DNA of 64,000 bases, taken from Bacteroides sp. (GTDB taxonomy: Bacteria > Bacteroidota > Bacteroidia > Bacteroidales > Bacteroidaceae). Both the position numbers and the translations under genes were made by a program. The DNA lies in NCBI GenBank assembly GCA_021202275.1, contig JAJQDI010000018.1, positions 202,516-266,515 on the forward strand, read 5' to 3'. This document shows, piece by piece, positions 36,036 through 45,412 of this stretch. Each line of letters starts with the position of its first letter. The first letter of the stretch is position 1. The notes under the pieces are model-generated. The model had not been told where the DNA came from and searched no databases. It worked only from the letters and a program-made list of their open reading frames with translations.

Positions 36036-37994
36036 TTATTCGTAAACGCCCAGTTCCGTGATGGATATAAAAGAAGATACCTCTTTGGTGTAGGTATGCC
36101 AGTGTTCCTGCACCTTGGCATCGAACAAAATGCGGATGCCCCGGGTAGAAACAGGAGCAAATTCAAAGACATACTGCGCAAACTGCGGTTGAAAAAACAG
36201 GATATCCGTCTCAGGCAATCGGGGAGTAGAGCGGAATGTACCTACATCGTACCAGCGGTTGTCATCGCCCAGATACTGAATGTGTAGGGAGGAGAACCAT
36301 CCGCCAAACTCTTCCAGACAGCCCATATTCAGTTGAAGCATGCGGATGGACTGCTTTTCTTTCCAGCCATAACCGAAATAGTCTATCTTGGGCAGGTTGC
36401 TTGGGAGTGCCAGAGAATAAAAGACCGAACCTTCTCCCCGTTTGATGCCGTCGTTGATCACCTCTACGCTCCGGGCATACATCGGCTTGCCGAAGGTGAT
36501 CCAGCAAGCATCCAGTACCTCCTCATTCAACGTACGGATGTTCGCGTAGATCGTATCGCACTGCTGTGCCAGGTTAGGAGATTTGACCAGCAGTTCAAAC
36601 TTTTTGGTGATAGCCTGACTGCCCGAACTCAGCCGCAGTTCGATCGGGTATCTGCCGGCCTTAGAGGGCGTACCAGACAGTCTGCCATTCAGGAAGGTGA
36701 CGTTGTCGGGCAGCTCTCCTCCTATTAGTTCCCATTGGAACGCCTCGTTGGTCTTACAGGCAAACGAATATTGGGTGGGCTGTCCGACTTCCAGGTCGGG
36801 CTCCGGACCGATACAAAACTCCAGGGGCGGAACGAATGTGGCTTTCTTATTGATGTAGACCATATCCCCTTTTACGCTACCCCCTTTGGCGCACACCACT
36901 TCGATGGCTTTCCGGTAGATGCGGTCGATCAGATCGTCTATATCGGCATCGGGCATATCGTGACGGGTAATGTTGATATACCGGTTGTTGAACGGTTGGG
37001 TCCATCCGGCCACAGGCTTGGTCAGTTCGTCGGGGAAAGAAGACGCGCCGTACATGACTCCCAGAAGTCCGGAAATGGTAGCTGCCTGGTTGTCGCAATC
37101 GAATCCCATGGCACACGACAAGTCGAGTGTATACTGGAAATCTCCTTTGCCGTACAACATAGCCAGGATGCCGCACAGTCCGTTCAGTTGGGCATTCCAG
37201 ATGGTTTTCGTCAGGGCCGGTTCGTCTGTGTAGTATTTTTGCGCCATGATCTGGCGGGCTTTCACCCAATCGTCCGGATAGGTGTCGTGCAGGGCGATCA
37301 TCTCTTTGACCGCTAACGCGTACCGGTCATCGGCAGGTAATTCCTTCAGGCCGTCTACAATCAGTTTCCGGACGTCTTTGCAAAAGAAGGCGTTCGCATA
37401 CATGGCTCCATAGAGCACAGTGGGCGATACAGCCCACGAATCACTCGTGATACGGGTTGCCCATTCACTCTTGCCAACGGCATATTTCACCATACCCGGC
37501 GCGGTATAGGCCCAGATCTCATTGATCAGCTGCGGGTCTATCTGATACCAGTGTGGATTCAGGTGCATGTCTCCGGTAAACGGCGGTGTGTAGCCAAAGT
37601 GCATCAGCCCGAGGGCCGCACGGTTGGCCAGCCATACCCGGTCGCGGATGTGGTACATCCATCCTTCGCGCATCTGGGCATAGGTGGGTTCGATGCCGTA
37701 TTTTTCCATCAACAGCAGATAGATGTATTCTATGTCTGTATCATCATCGGAAAACGCGCCGTTGTACTGTTGCAGTTTATCGATATTGGTGGTGTAGCCA
37801 AAAGGGAACACAGATTCCGGCGCAGGCTCGTCGATGAACTTGTTTTCAAAAGGTAAGCCGTAGATATTTCCGATGATCTGTCCGATCCATGCTCCGGCTA
37901 TTTTATCTTTCAATTCTTCTTTGGATATCTTCTGGGCTGTGATCTGTCCGGCCACAAAGCACGAAAGAAGAAGCGCTATTATTTTTTCATACAT
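36036..37994 (-). CDS. Secreted ADP-ribosylglycohydrolase with extra C-terminal domains, copy 1
   Basis: A 652-residue protein with signal peptide MYEKIIALLLSCFVAGQITA. The ADPRG domain covers about 25-380 and keeps the more canonical metal sites, FSDDDTDIEYIYLL and GFDCDNQAATISGLLGVMYG, so it is the best candidate for an active enzyme. Residues about 400-470 are an Ig/cadherin-like putative sugar-binding module (FLNGRLSGTPSKAGRYPIEL), and residues about 490-650 resemble an F5/8 type C (discoidin-like) domain (YARSVEVINDG, LHIQYLGDDNRWYDVGTF, RGIRILFDAK). It diverges clearly from copies 2 and 3. It starts 15 bp after the SusD stop. Confidence 0.85.
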   Translation of the reverse strand: MYEKIIALLLSCFVAGQITAQKISKEELKDKIAGAWIGQIIGNIYGLPFENKFIDEPAPESVFPFGYTTNIDKLQQYNGAFSDDDTDIEYIYLLLMEKYGIEPTYAQMREGWMYHIRDRVWLANRAALGLMHFGYTPPFTGDMHLNPHWYQIDPQLINEIWAYTAPGMVKYAVGKSEWATRITSDSWAVSPTVLYGAMYANAFFCKDVRKLIVDGLKELPADDRYALAVKEMIALHDTYPDDWVKARQIMAQKYYTDEPALTKTIWNAQLNGLCGILAMLYGKGDFQYTLDLSCAMGFDCDNQAATISGLLGVMYGASSFPDELTKPVAGWTQPFNNRYINITRHDMPDADIDDLIDRIYRKAIEVVCAKGGSVKGDMVYINKKATFVPPLEFCIGPEPDLEVGQPTQYSFACKTNEAFQWELIGGELPDNVTFLNGRLSGTPSKAGRYPIELRLSSGSQAITKKFELLVKSPNLAQQCDTIYANIRTLNEEVLDACWITFGKPMYARSVEVINDGIKRGEGSVFYSLALPSNLPKIDYFGYGWKEKQSIRMLQLNMGCLEEFGGWFSSLHIQYLGDDNRWYDVGTFRSTPRLPETDILFFQPQFAQYVFEFAPVSTRGIRILFDAKVQEHWHTYTKEVSSFISITELGVYE

Positions 37995-38009
37995 ATCTGA
38001 TGCTGAGTG

Positions 38010-39542
38010 TTAATAACCATCGTTCTGTACCAATCTCGGGTTCGCGTTCAGTATATCCGTCGGTATGGGAAACAGGTTACGGAACGTATCCCCACTGATA
38101 TCCGGATGCGCCCAGTACTTCAACAGGTATTTTCCGAAGCGGATTATATCTTCGTGTCGCCAGCCTTCCCAGGCTAGTTCACGCCCCCGTTCGGCATACA
38201 GTTCGTCCAGTGTAAGTTCGCCCGGCGCATAGGGCTGTAATCCGGAGCGTGTACGGATCTTCTTCAATTCGGCCAATTGCACAGCTTCCGGTTCACGTCC
38301 CTGCCGGATGAGTGCTTCGGCATACATCAGGATCACGTCTGCGTAACGGAAGATAGCAAAGTCGTTGTCCATGCTGATGGTATATGAAGTCAGCGACCCG
38401 TCTGTCTGATAGTGCCATTTCCAGCATCTGGCCCCGTCGTACGGTCCGCGACCGCCGTTGTTGTTGAAGTATTTGCTTTCATCGAAAACAGGGATATAGG
38501 CAAAGCCCAGGTCACTGCCAGTGAGGCTGTATTGCTGACCATAGAGCCATGTCTGGCTTCTGCGCGTGTCGTTCTCATCGTAAGTCTCAAAGAAATCGGG
38601 CTGGCACAGGAAACCCGCCCACGGTGCATACGAAATATTGAAGGTAGCCTGCGAAGCGGCTTCCAACGTCAGGGTATGTAAATAAAAGGAGGTGCTGCTG
38701 CTACCACTGGTATACACGCGGTCGTATATGATCACAAAGATATTCTCTGCGGAGCCCTCATTGTCAACGTCAAAATTGGTTTCATAATTGTCTTCCAGTT
38801 CGTATCCACCCGAGTCGATGATCTTCTTGCAGGCAGCCTCTGCCTTGTCGAACATAGGGGTACCGAACCACACCTGGGCGTTGAGATACATTTTGGCCAG
38901 CAGGCAATAGGCCGCGGCCTGAGTTACGCGCCCGTAGTTGGTTGCCAGTGGCATGGCATCCAGCTTATCCACATTTGCTGTGATCTCCTCTTCCAGATAA
39001 TCAAAGATGTACTTGCGGTCTTTCTGCTCGGGATAAGCCGTGTCGGTATAATCTACTGTAAACGGCACATTTCCCCAGCTGGCTATAGCCATGTAATAAT
39101 AGAACGCGCGCAACACCTTCATTTCGGCGATGATCTTCTGTTTTCCGTCAAATTCAATATTCGACAGCTCCGTTTCATAAATGATCTCATTGCAAGCGGC
39201 AATGCCATTGAATATCCAGTTCCAGCCTCTGGTCAGAAGGGTGTTTGATGCCGGTATATTGTTGGTCTGGATCTCTTCGTACCGCCCGTTGCTGTACCAC
39301 GACCCACCGGAGGCAGGTACGGCACATTCGTCAGATGCCTGCAAAAGTAAGGTCCAGAGGCTCTGCTCGGAAGTATACCCTTGTAGTTTGGTATAAGCCC
39401 TGCCGGCGTTGGCAACAAGTTCCGCTTCGTTCTTGAAGAAATCGTCCATGGAAATGCCCGAATAAACGGTTTCATCCAGGTTGGTACATCCGCACAACAG
39501 ACCCAACAAAGCAATCGTCCATAGTTTATGTAGTGTTTTCAT
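38010..39542 (-). CDS. SusD/RagB family nutrient-binding lipoprotein
   Basis: A 510-residue surface lipoprotein: lipobox LLCGCTNLDE (Cys19). The N-terminal SusD-like half has FFKNEAELVANAGRAYTKLQ and WNWIFNGIAACNEII. The middle has the TPR-like repeat (KVLRAFYYYMAIASWGNVPF) and the C-terminal RagB part has FAIFRYADVILMYAEAL, LYAERGRELAWEGWRHEDI. It caps a SusC barrel and captures the ligand. It is 21 bp downstream of susC in the ribokinase-led operon, so the ligand is probably a riboside or nucleoside. Confidence 0.92.
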   Translation of the reverse strand: MKTLHKLWTIALLGLLCGCTNLDETVYSGISMDDFFKNEAELVANAGRAYTKLQGYTSEQSLWTLLLQASDECAVPASGGSWYSNGRYEEIQTNNIPASNTLLTRGWNWIFNGIAACNEIIYETELSNIEFDGKQKIIAEMKVLRAFYYYMAIASWGNVPFTVDYTDTAYPEQKDRKYIFDYLEEEITANVDKLDAMPLATNYGRVTQAAAYCLLAKMYLNAQVWFGTPMFDKAEAACKKIIDSGGYELEDNYETNFDVDNEGSAENIFVIIYDRVYTSGSSSTSFYLHTLTLEAASQATFNISYAPWAGFLCQPDFFETYDENDTRRSQTWLYGQQYSLTGSDLGFAYIPVFDESKYFNNNGGRGPYDGARCWKWHYQTDGSLTSYTISMDNDFAIFRYADVILMYAEALIRQGREPEAVQLAELKKIRTRSGLQPYAPGELTLDELYAERGRELAWEGWRHEDIIRFGKYLLKYWAHPDISGDTFRNLFPIPTDILNANPRLVQNDGY

Positions 39543-39563
39543 ACGTCAGTAATTTTGTCAGAT

Positions 39564-42497
39564 TTAAAAAGTTACATGTACACCCAAAGTAAAAGTAGTG
39601 GTACGCGGGTAGTACCCCATGCTCTCCATACCCGGCTCCAGTCCCAGCAGGGCAACTTCCGGATCTACTCCCGAATAGTTTGTGAGGCAGAATACATTCT
39701 GAGCGGTCAGGTTCATACGCAGCTTGCTCACCAACCCTTTCTTAAAGTCCCAGGTATAGCCCAGGGTCAGATAATCCATTTTCAGATACGACGCATTTTC
39801 CACGTATTTCGATGAGTACTTATACGTTGTACTCGTATAATGGGTTTGCGACAACCAGTTGGAAGAAATGTTGCGCAATCCGATGCTGCTCAGATTTTCG
39901 TATTCCATCGCATAGTTGTTCAACACATCACCCCCAATGGATGCCCGGAGTGAAAAACTGAGATCAAACTTTTTGTATTGCAAGGAGTTGCTCCATCCCA
40001 ATACCACATCCGGATAAGCGCTGCCTATCTTCACCCAGTCGTCTTCAGGTACCGAGCCATCCGCTCCCTGTCCCAGCAACACATCTCTGCCGTCGGTATC
40101 GGTTCCCAGCCAGACCGGGCCATAGAAGGTGCCCAGCGACTCTCCTTCCATCAGTCGTTGGGTATAGCAGGCGCCACTGGTAGACCAGCCAACTTTGTAC
40201 ACTCCGTTGCTGAACTCTTCGTTGGTGAATTTGGACAGCTTGTTCTTGTTGTGCGATACATTCAGGGAAGTATTCCATTGAAAGTTCCTGAGCGTGACAG
40301 GTGTTGCCGATACAGTGGCTTCTATACCCGTGTTAGTAACTTCACCTACATTGGTGAACAGCGTATTGTATACATACGGAGGGGTAGGCACCGTATAATT
40401 GTACAACAGATGGGAGGTAGTACGCTTGTAATAGTCGACCGTCAGGGAAAGGCGGTTTTTCAGGACAGCCATATCGAGCCCGACATTGAATTCTCCTTTC
40501 TTTTCCCACTTCAGATCCGGATTCGCATTACTGGCAGGCTGATAGGTGTTGATCCACTGGCCATTGTAATAGAACTTTCCGGCAGTGCTCATCATCAGTA
40601 GGGATTTATAATTGGGAAAATCCTGGTTACCGGTCACTCCGTAACCCATTCTCAGCTTCAGTTCGTCGAGCCATTTTACATCGGACAGAAACGCCTCTTT
40701 ATGGATGCGCCACCCCACGCTGACGGCCGGGAACCATCCCCATTTGTTGTTCTTTCCGAAACGGCTCGAACCATCGCGTCTGAGCGATGCCGAGAGCAGG
40801 TATCTCTCCTCGTAATTATACATGAATCTGCCGAAGAAAGCTATATAGGTATTGTCTTCTTTGTAGGAATACATAGAAGCGGAACCGTTGGTGAGATTGC
40901 TTCCCGACCCGATGTTGTGCGTCTTGTTCTCATCGAAATCAAAGCCCGCATTCTCCATAGACGCGGTGGTACTCTATGTATATTGGTAGTTGTAGCCCAA
41001 CAAGGCCTGCACCGAATGCTTGCCCAGATTATTCGCATAATGGATCGTAGATTCGTATTGAGTATCATTTTCCTTGTAGTTTGAGATGTATGCCTGACCG
41101 TCGGTTCCGATCAGACTGGGGTAGTAGTGCGAATAATATTCGCGGGATTCGTAATCTTCTTTTTGCAGCGAGATAAAATTCTCCCATTTCAACCCCGGAA
41201 CAGGTTTGATATGTAAAGAAGCACGTACATTGACTCCGTAATTATCGGTGACGCTTTCGTGATCCCTTTCTTTGATCATAGCCACCGGATTGTAATAAGA
41301 CATCGCAGAAATGCGGCTGTATCCACCTGCTTCGGTATTGGAGGCATCGTAGACAGGTTCTGTCGGATTGTGCGTAAAAGCTTGCATAAACGCGTCTGTA
41401 GAGACGGGATTATAAGTACGATGTGCCAGGTTGATGTTGTAGTCCAGATCCATCCACTTGTCTAAAATGGATTGACGGATGTTGGTACGTGCCACCAGCT
41501 TTTCGGCTTCATTGCGCTTTTGCAATCCTTGGCTTTTCTCATAATTGAATGAGGTATGATGAGAGAATGTCTCCGAACCTCCCGAAATGGAAAGATTGTG
41601 TTTGTGGCTTACGGGAGTCTGGGTGATCTCTTTGAACCAGTCTGTTTCGTGGTCGAAAATATAACTGTCCAGCTCCGGACGATAGGTGCGGATCACCGAT
41701 CTGTATTGCGAGGCCGACAAGGGTTTCGCTCTCCGGGAAACGACCCCCGCCGTGAGTTGTCCTTCGTAGGCAACCTCTGTTTTTCCTGCTTTTGCCCGCT
41801 TCGTGGTAATGATGATCACTCCGTTGGTACCTCTGGTACCGTAAATAGCAGCGGCAGACCCGTCTTTCAATACATCGATAGATTCTACTTCCTGGAAATT
41901 GATATTCCGTATATCTGCTCCCACTACCCCATCTACGATCACCAGAGGCCCCTGACCGGCCGAGAGGGTATTCGTTCCACGGAGAAGGATCTCGTACGAT
42001 GCCGTCGGATCGGCTCCGCTGGGGTTGACAATCTGCAAACCGGCCACTTTGCCCTGGAGCATTCCCATCGCGTTCGTAAATGTCCCCTGGTTCAGATCGT
42101 CCTTTTTCATGCTGGTCACAGAGCCTGTCAGCTCTTTTTTGGTGGTCGACCCGTAGCCGATCACGACTACATCATCAAGCATCTTTACGTCTTCGGCCAG
42201 ACGTATCGTGAATTCGCTCCGGTCTCCTACCGGTTGTTCGACAGACAGATAGCCGATATAAGATACCAGCAGCACATCCGAGGGGTTCACTTCCAGCTCA
42301 AACGAACCGCTGAGATCCGTAACCGTTCCCTGAGTGGTACCTTTTACAAGGACGCTCGCTCCGATGATCGGATCATTCATGGTATCCACGACGACCCCTT
42401 GTATGGTTCTCTGGGCAAAAAGATGTGTCTGCCCCGAAGAGAGCAATGCTACAAACAACAAAGTTGTAAACAGCGCGTGTTTTACACATGGTTTCAT
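39564..42497 (-). pseudogene. SusC/RagA TonB-linked receptor, interrupted by in-frame TAG
   Basis: The start is ATG 42497 (MKPCVKHALFTTLLFVALL, signal peptide). It encodes a carboxypeptidase-regulatory domain (QGVVVDTMNDPIIGASVLVK), TonB box LDDVVVIGYG, the SusC plug (GKVAGLQIVNPSG, VLKDGSAAAIYGTRGTNGVI) and the barrel. At 40974-40976 the frame hits TAG after NYQYT, but the next codons in the same frame (STTASMENAGFDFDENKTHN) continue a perfect SusC barrel to the stop at 39564, ending in FTLGVHVTF. A Gln (CAG) is the likely original codon. Full length would be about 977 residues. As read, about 470 C-terminal residues of barrel are lost, which would abolish transport. Confidence 0.9.
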
Positions 42498-42517
42498 AGA
42501 ATGGTAGTTTTTAAAGT

Positions 42518-43435
42518 TTACAAACATATTTCGTCTCTCACAGGCATAGACTGCTGAGCTCCCATTCGGGTCACAGAGACAGAAGAGGCTTTGCAGGCAA
42601 AACGAATTCCATCTTCCAGGCTCTGTCCTTCGGATAAAGCGACACACAAAGCCCCGCAGAATGTATCACCGGCGGCCGTTGTGTCTGTGGCTTCCACTTT
42701 AAAAGCGGGAACCCGGATGTACGCACCTTCGTGAAAAGCAAGTACCCCCTTAGCGCCCATAGTCAGAATAACGGTTGGAATGCCCCGGGTCCGGATCGTG
42801 TGAATGGCTTTTCTTGCCGATTCGTCCGAATCAATGGTGATGCCCGAGAGAATCTCGGCTTCGGTGACATTCGGGATCAGTATGTCTACGCTTTTCCATA
42901 ATTCTTCCGGGAGTTTTGCGCCGGGTGCGGGAGCCGGATTCAGGACAACGATCGTACCGTTCTTCCTGGCTGCTTTCGCCGCGAAAGACACCGTTTCAAC
43001 CGGAATCTCAAGTTGCATCATCAGAATGTATGCCTCCTTCATCGCGGCTTCTGCCTTGTTTATGTCTTCCACAGACAACGAATTGTTGGCTCCCGAAGCC
43101 ACTACGATGGTATTCTCACCATTACTATCTACATGAATAAGGGCTACCCCCGAAGGTTGTTGGTCGGCAACGCTGATGTACGCGGTTTCGATAGCTTCTT
43201 TATGCAAACTTTCTACTGCATCACTCCCAAACACATCGTTACCTACTTTACAGATAAATGTGACATCGCCTCCCAATCTGGCCGCGGCTACCGCCTGGTT
43301 GGCTCCTTTTCCGCCGTGGTTCATGATAAAGCTGCCACCCAATATGGTTTCCCCGGGTTTGGGCAGGCAATCCGCTTTGATCACCATATCTGTATTGCTA
43401 CTTCCAATGACAATAATTCTCTTCTTTGTATCCAT
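42518..43435 (-). CDS. rbsK: Ribokinase
   Basis: A 305-residue PfkB-family kinase from ATG 43435 (MDTKKRIIVIGSSNTD). It has the N-terminal family signature GGKGANQAVAAARLGG, the ribose-binding N-terminus SSNTDMVIK, NPAPAPG near the hinge, the NVTEAE motif and the C-terminal signature DTTAAGDTFCGALCVAL with the catalytic base Asp in AAGD. It phosphorylates D-ribose to ribose-5-phosphate in the cytoplasm. It is the first gene of the 13 kb minus-strand operon, with susC 20 bp downstream. Its promoter and a palindromic operator lie just upstream, facing a divergent LacI gene. Assignment to ribose rather than another sugar rests on these motifs and context. Confidence 0.9.
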   Translation of the reverse strand: MDTKKRIIVIGSSNTDMVIKADCLPKPGETILGGSFIMNHGGKGANQAVAAARLGGDVTFICKVGNDVFGSDAVESLHKEAIETAYISVADQQPSGVALIHVDSNGENTIVVASGANNSLSVEDINKAEAAMKEAYILMMQLEIPVETVSFAAKAARKNGTIVVLNPAPAPGAKLPEELWKSVDILIPNVTEAEILSGITIDSDESARKAIHTIRTRGIPTVILTMGAKGVLAFHEGAYIRVPAFKVEATDTTAAGDTFCGALCVALSEGQSLEDGIRFACKASSVSVTRMGAQQSMPVRDEICL

Positions 43436-43467
43436 AAGTCTGTGTTTAAGGTTGAACAACAATAGAA

Positions 43468-43510
43468 CAATCGATTGCGCAAAAATATGGATTATTTTTA
43501 AATATCCAAA
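43468..43510 (-). promoter_or_regulatory. Promoter and LacI-type operator of the ribokinase operon
   Basis: On the minus strand TTTG (43507-43510) is followed after exactly 19 bp by TATTTTTG (43480-43487), a textbook Bacteroidota -33/-7 pair. The 10-bp perfect palindrome CAATCGATTG (43468-43477) begins 2 bp downstream, at the predicted transcription start, where a LacI dimer would block initiation. The ATG is 33 bp further on. Confidence 0.75.
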
Positions 43511-43540
43511 TAAATCCCTGTATTTTTTTAAAAAAAGCCG

Positions 43541-43548
43541 TATTTTTG
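43541..43548 (+). promoter_or_regulatory. -7 promoter box of the lacI-type regulator
   Basis: TATTTTTG on the plus strand lies 16 bp before the regulator ATG (43565). The -33 region is poor, so expression may be weak or leader-poor. Confidence 0.5.
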
Positions 43549-43564
43549 CAAAAAGATCAAAATC

Positions 43565-44587
43565 ATGAAGAAATATACACTCACAGATATTTCCCGAATT
43601 ACAGGTTATTCTAAAACTACAATTTCCAGGGTATTAAGTGGAAAATTTGAACAATACCGGATCAGTGGGCCCACCCGGGATCATATTCTCCAGATCGTGA
43701 AAGAGCTGAATTACGAACCCAACGTTGTTGCGCAAATGTTGCGCAACAACGTGAGTAAGACTATAGGGTTTTTGTTGCCTCATATCGACAATCCTTTTTT
43801 TGCCAACATAGCCAGTGTCGTTATCCGGGAAGCGCAACATTTCAACTATACAGTGATGCTTATCGATACCCTGGAAGACCCCAGGCTGGAAGAGAAAGCC
43901 ATCGATTCGCTATTGGCCCGCAACGTAGATGGCATCCTTCTTGTTCCTTGCGGAGACAACCCCTCTAAGTTGGAAGAAACCATTCAGAAAAAACCCCTGC
44001 TGTTGATCGACCGCTATTTCGAAGGGAGTGATCTGCCATATATATCTACCAACAATTATGAAGGTGCCTATCAGGCTACAAAATTACTGATAGAATCGGG
44101 GCACGAAAGAACGTTGTGCATCCAGGGGCCTGAGGCTTCCATCACTTCCAAAGAGCGGGTACGAGGTTATCGGGAAGCGATACGCGACATGGGTAATCCC
44201 GACTTTTCTATGGTCAGAGGCAATGAGTTCTCTATTCAGAACGGATATATAGAGACTAAACTTGCCTTAGCGTTGGACAAGCCCCCTACAGCCATATTCG
44301 CACTGAGCAATACCATCTTGCTGGGAGCCATGAAAGCGCTGAATGAACATCTGGTAGCTATACCGGAAGATATCTCTATCCTTTCGTTCGACAACAATCT
44401 CTATCTGGATTATCTGAATCCTCCGATAAGCCGTGTGGTACAACCTCTCGAAAGTATGGGTGTGATGGCTGTAAAAATGTTGATGGAAGAAATTACGGGA
44501 AATGTGAGGTTGCGATCGAAAATATTGCTGAAACCAAATATGATAAAGAAAGACTCGGTTAAGATCTTCGATCATTCTCTGAAATAA
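43565..44587 (+). CDS. LacI/GalR-family transcriptional regulator of the ribose-type operon
   Basis: A 340-residue regulator. Residues 1-60 hold the LacI HTH (YTLTDISRITGYSKTTISRV) and hinge region (VAQMLRNNVSKTIGFLLP). Residues about 65-335 form a periplasmic-binding-protein-like sensor (IDNPFFANIASVVIREAQ, NVDGILLVPC, SILSFDNN). The family binds a sugar or its phosphate and releases or gains DNA binding. It is divergent from ribokinase, with the CAATCGATTG palindrome in between, so it very likely regulates the operon, probably with ribose or ribose-5-phosphate as effector. Known rus systems of B. thetaiotaomicron use a different regulator context, so this may be a variant. Confidence 0.88.
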   Translation: MKKYTLTDISRITGYSKTTISRVLSGKFEQYRISGPTRDHILQIVKELNYEPNVVAQMLRNNVSKTIGFLLPHIDNPFFANIASVVIREAQHFNYTVMLIDTLEDPRLEEKAIDSLLARNVDGILLVPCGDNPSKLEETIQKKPLLLIDRYFEGSDLPYISTNNYEGAYQATKLLIESGHERTLCIQGPEASITSKERVRGYREAIRDMGNPDFSMVRGNEFSIQNGYIETKLALALDKPPTAIFALSNTILLGAMKALNEHLVAIPEDISILSFDNNLYLDYLNPPISRVVQPLESMGVMAVKMLMEEITGNVRLRSKILLKPNMIKKDSVKIFDHSLK

Positions 44588-44628
44588 ACAAGTGTCCCTA
44601 CCTATACAACAGGCGTAAGCACCCCATC

Positions 44629-44712
44629 TTGTCTGTGCACAGACAACATTTTGCCTGTGCACAGACAAGACCTTGCCCATGCACAGGCAAAACGTTGCCA
44701 TCCCTGTGGCAA
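44629..44712 (+). repeat. Four 18-bp palindromes at exact 22-bp spacing
   Basis: Palindromes start at 44629 (TTGTCTGTGCACAGACAA, perfect), 44651 (TTGCCTGTGCACAGACAA), 44673 (TTGCCCATGCACAGGCAA) and 44695 (TTGCCATCCCTGTGGCAA), each followed by a 4-bp linker (CATT, TTG-adjacent GACC, AACG). The period of 22 bp is about two helical turns, so dimers would bind one face of the DNA. It lies 41 bp after the LacI stop. It may be a regulator array, hairpin series or the remnant of a repeat expansion. Confidence 0.75.
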
Positions 44713-45280
44713 AACAGATTATAAATTCGACGCACCATAGCCCTCCTTGCCTTCTACCTACAGATCAACTTCCAGGGGTTGAGAGATCCACTCTGTTTTT
44801 AAACACGTCTCCGGTCATCTGTTGGCCGGATGCGGAAAACCTTTCCTGCCCCATCAGAAATTCTGTTTTTAATGCAAAAGGGACACAGGATAGAAAGCTG
44901 TTTTTCCGTTGACCGTGGGAGAGACTCAACCCGGACAAAACCTGCTGATTATTCAGCAACATAGGAAATAAATCCGGCAGGCAGAAGATGGAAAAACGAT
45001 AGTAAGGTTTAAGAAAAAGATTACATATGCAAACACAGAGGTTATTCCCTATTATAAACGGTTATTCCACATATCATCGTGTTTAACCGCCCCCAAAAAG
45101 GTAGATGAAAGAATTTGTAAGACAGAACCCATGAGACAAAGCGTTTATGGAGCAAATAAAGCCTGTAAAAAGTGGAAGCATCTTTCTTGATTGGATTTGA
45201 TAGGAATAGTTTGGTACATGAAATATACGGTTCACAAAAATAAGAAAACAAAAGACATAAAAATCAGATGTAGCCTGATT

Positions 45281-45360
45281 TGCCTTTCTCGGGATATTAG
45301 CCTATTTTTGTAGGTAAGGAATTGGTGACATATGAAAGGCAACTTTACCTTATATCGTTT
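45281..45360 (+). repeat. 80-bp direct repeat left of the nuclease gene
   Basis: TGCCTTTCTCGGGATATTAG..., TATTTTTGTAGGT and AACTTTACCTTATATCGTTT also occur at 46639-46720 with about 80 percent identity. The two copies flank the DUF1016 gene in direct orientation. Each carries a TATTTTTG box. Confidence 0.65.
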
Positions 45361-45412
45361 TACCGCTCCATTTCTCTATTCTATTCTCAGGATAATTATA
45401 GAGGTTGAACGC

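Larger units (their letters stand above)
44588..45412. other. 825-bp gene-free region with iterated palindromes
   Basis: This follows the LacI gene. The four-unit palindrome array (44629-44712) is the main feature. The rest has small overlapping open frames without support, and the left copy of an 80-bp direct repeat (45281-45360) close to the 3' end of the nuclease gene. Confidence 0.6.

Noticed and set aside
1731..42497. Recoded stop codons (TGA or TAG read as amino acids genome-wide)
   Set aside because: Other genes in the window use TGA and TAG as normal terminal stops (for example, prmC ends in TGA and the LuxR fragment in TGA), and each interrupted gene is a single event.
44629..44712. 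CRISPR array
   Set aside because: Units are 22 bp apart with 4-bp linkers, so there are no spacers of CRISPR length, and no cas genes are nearby.
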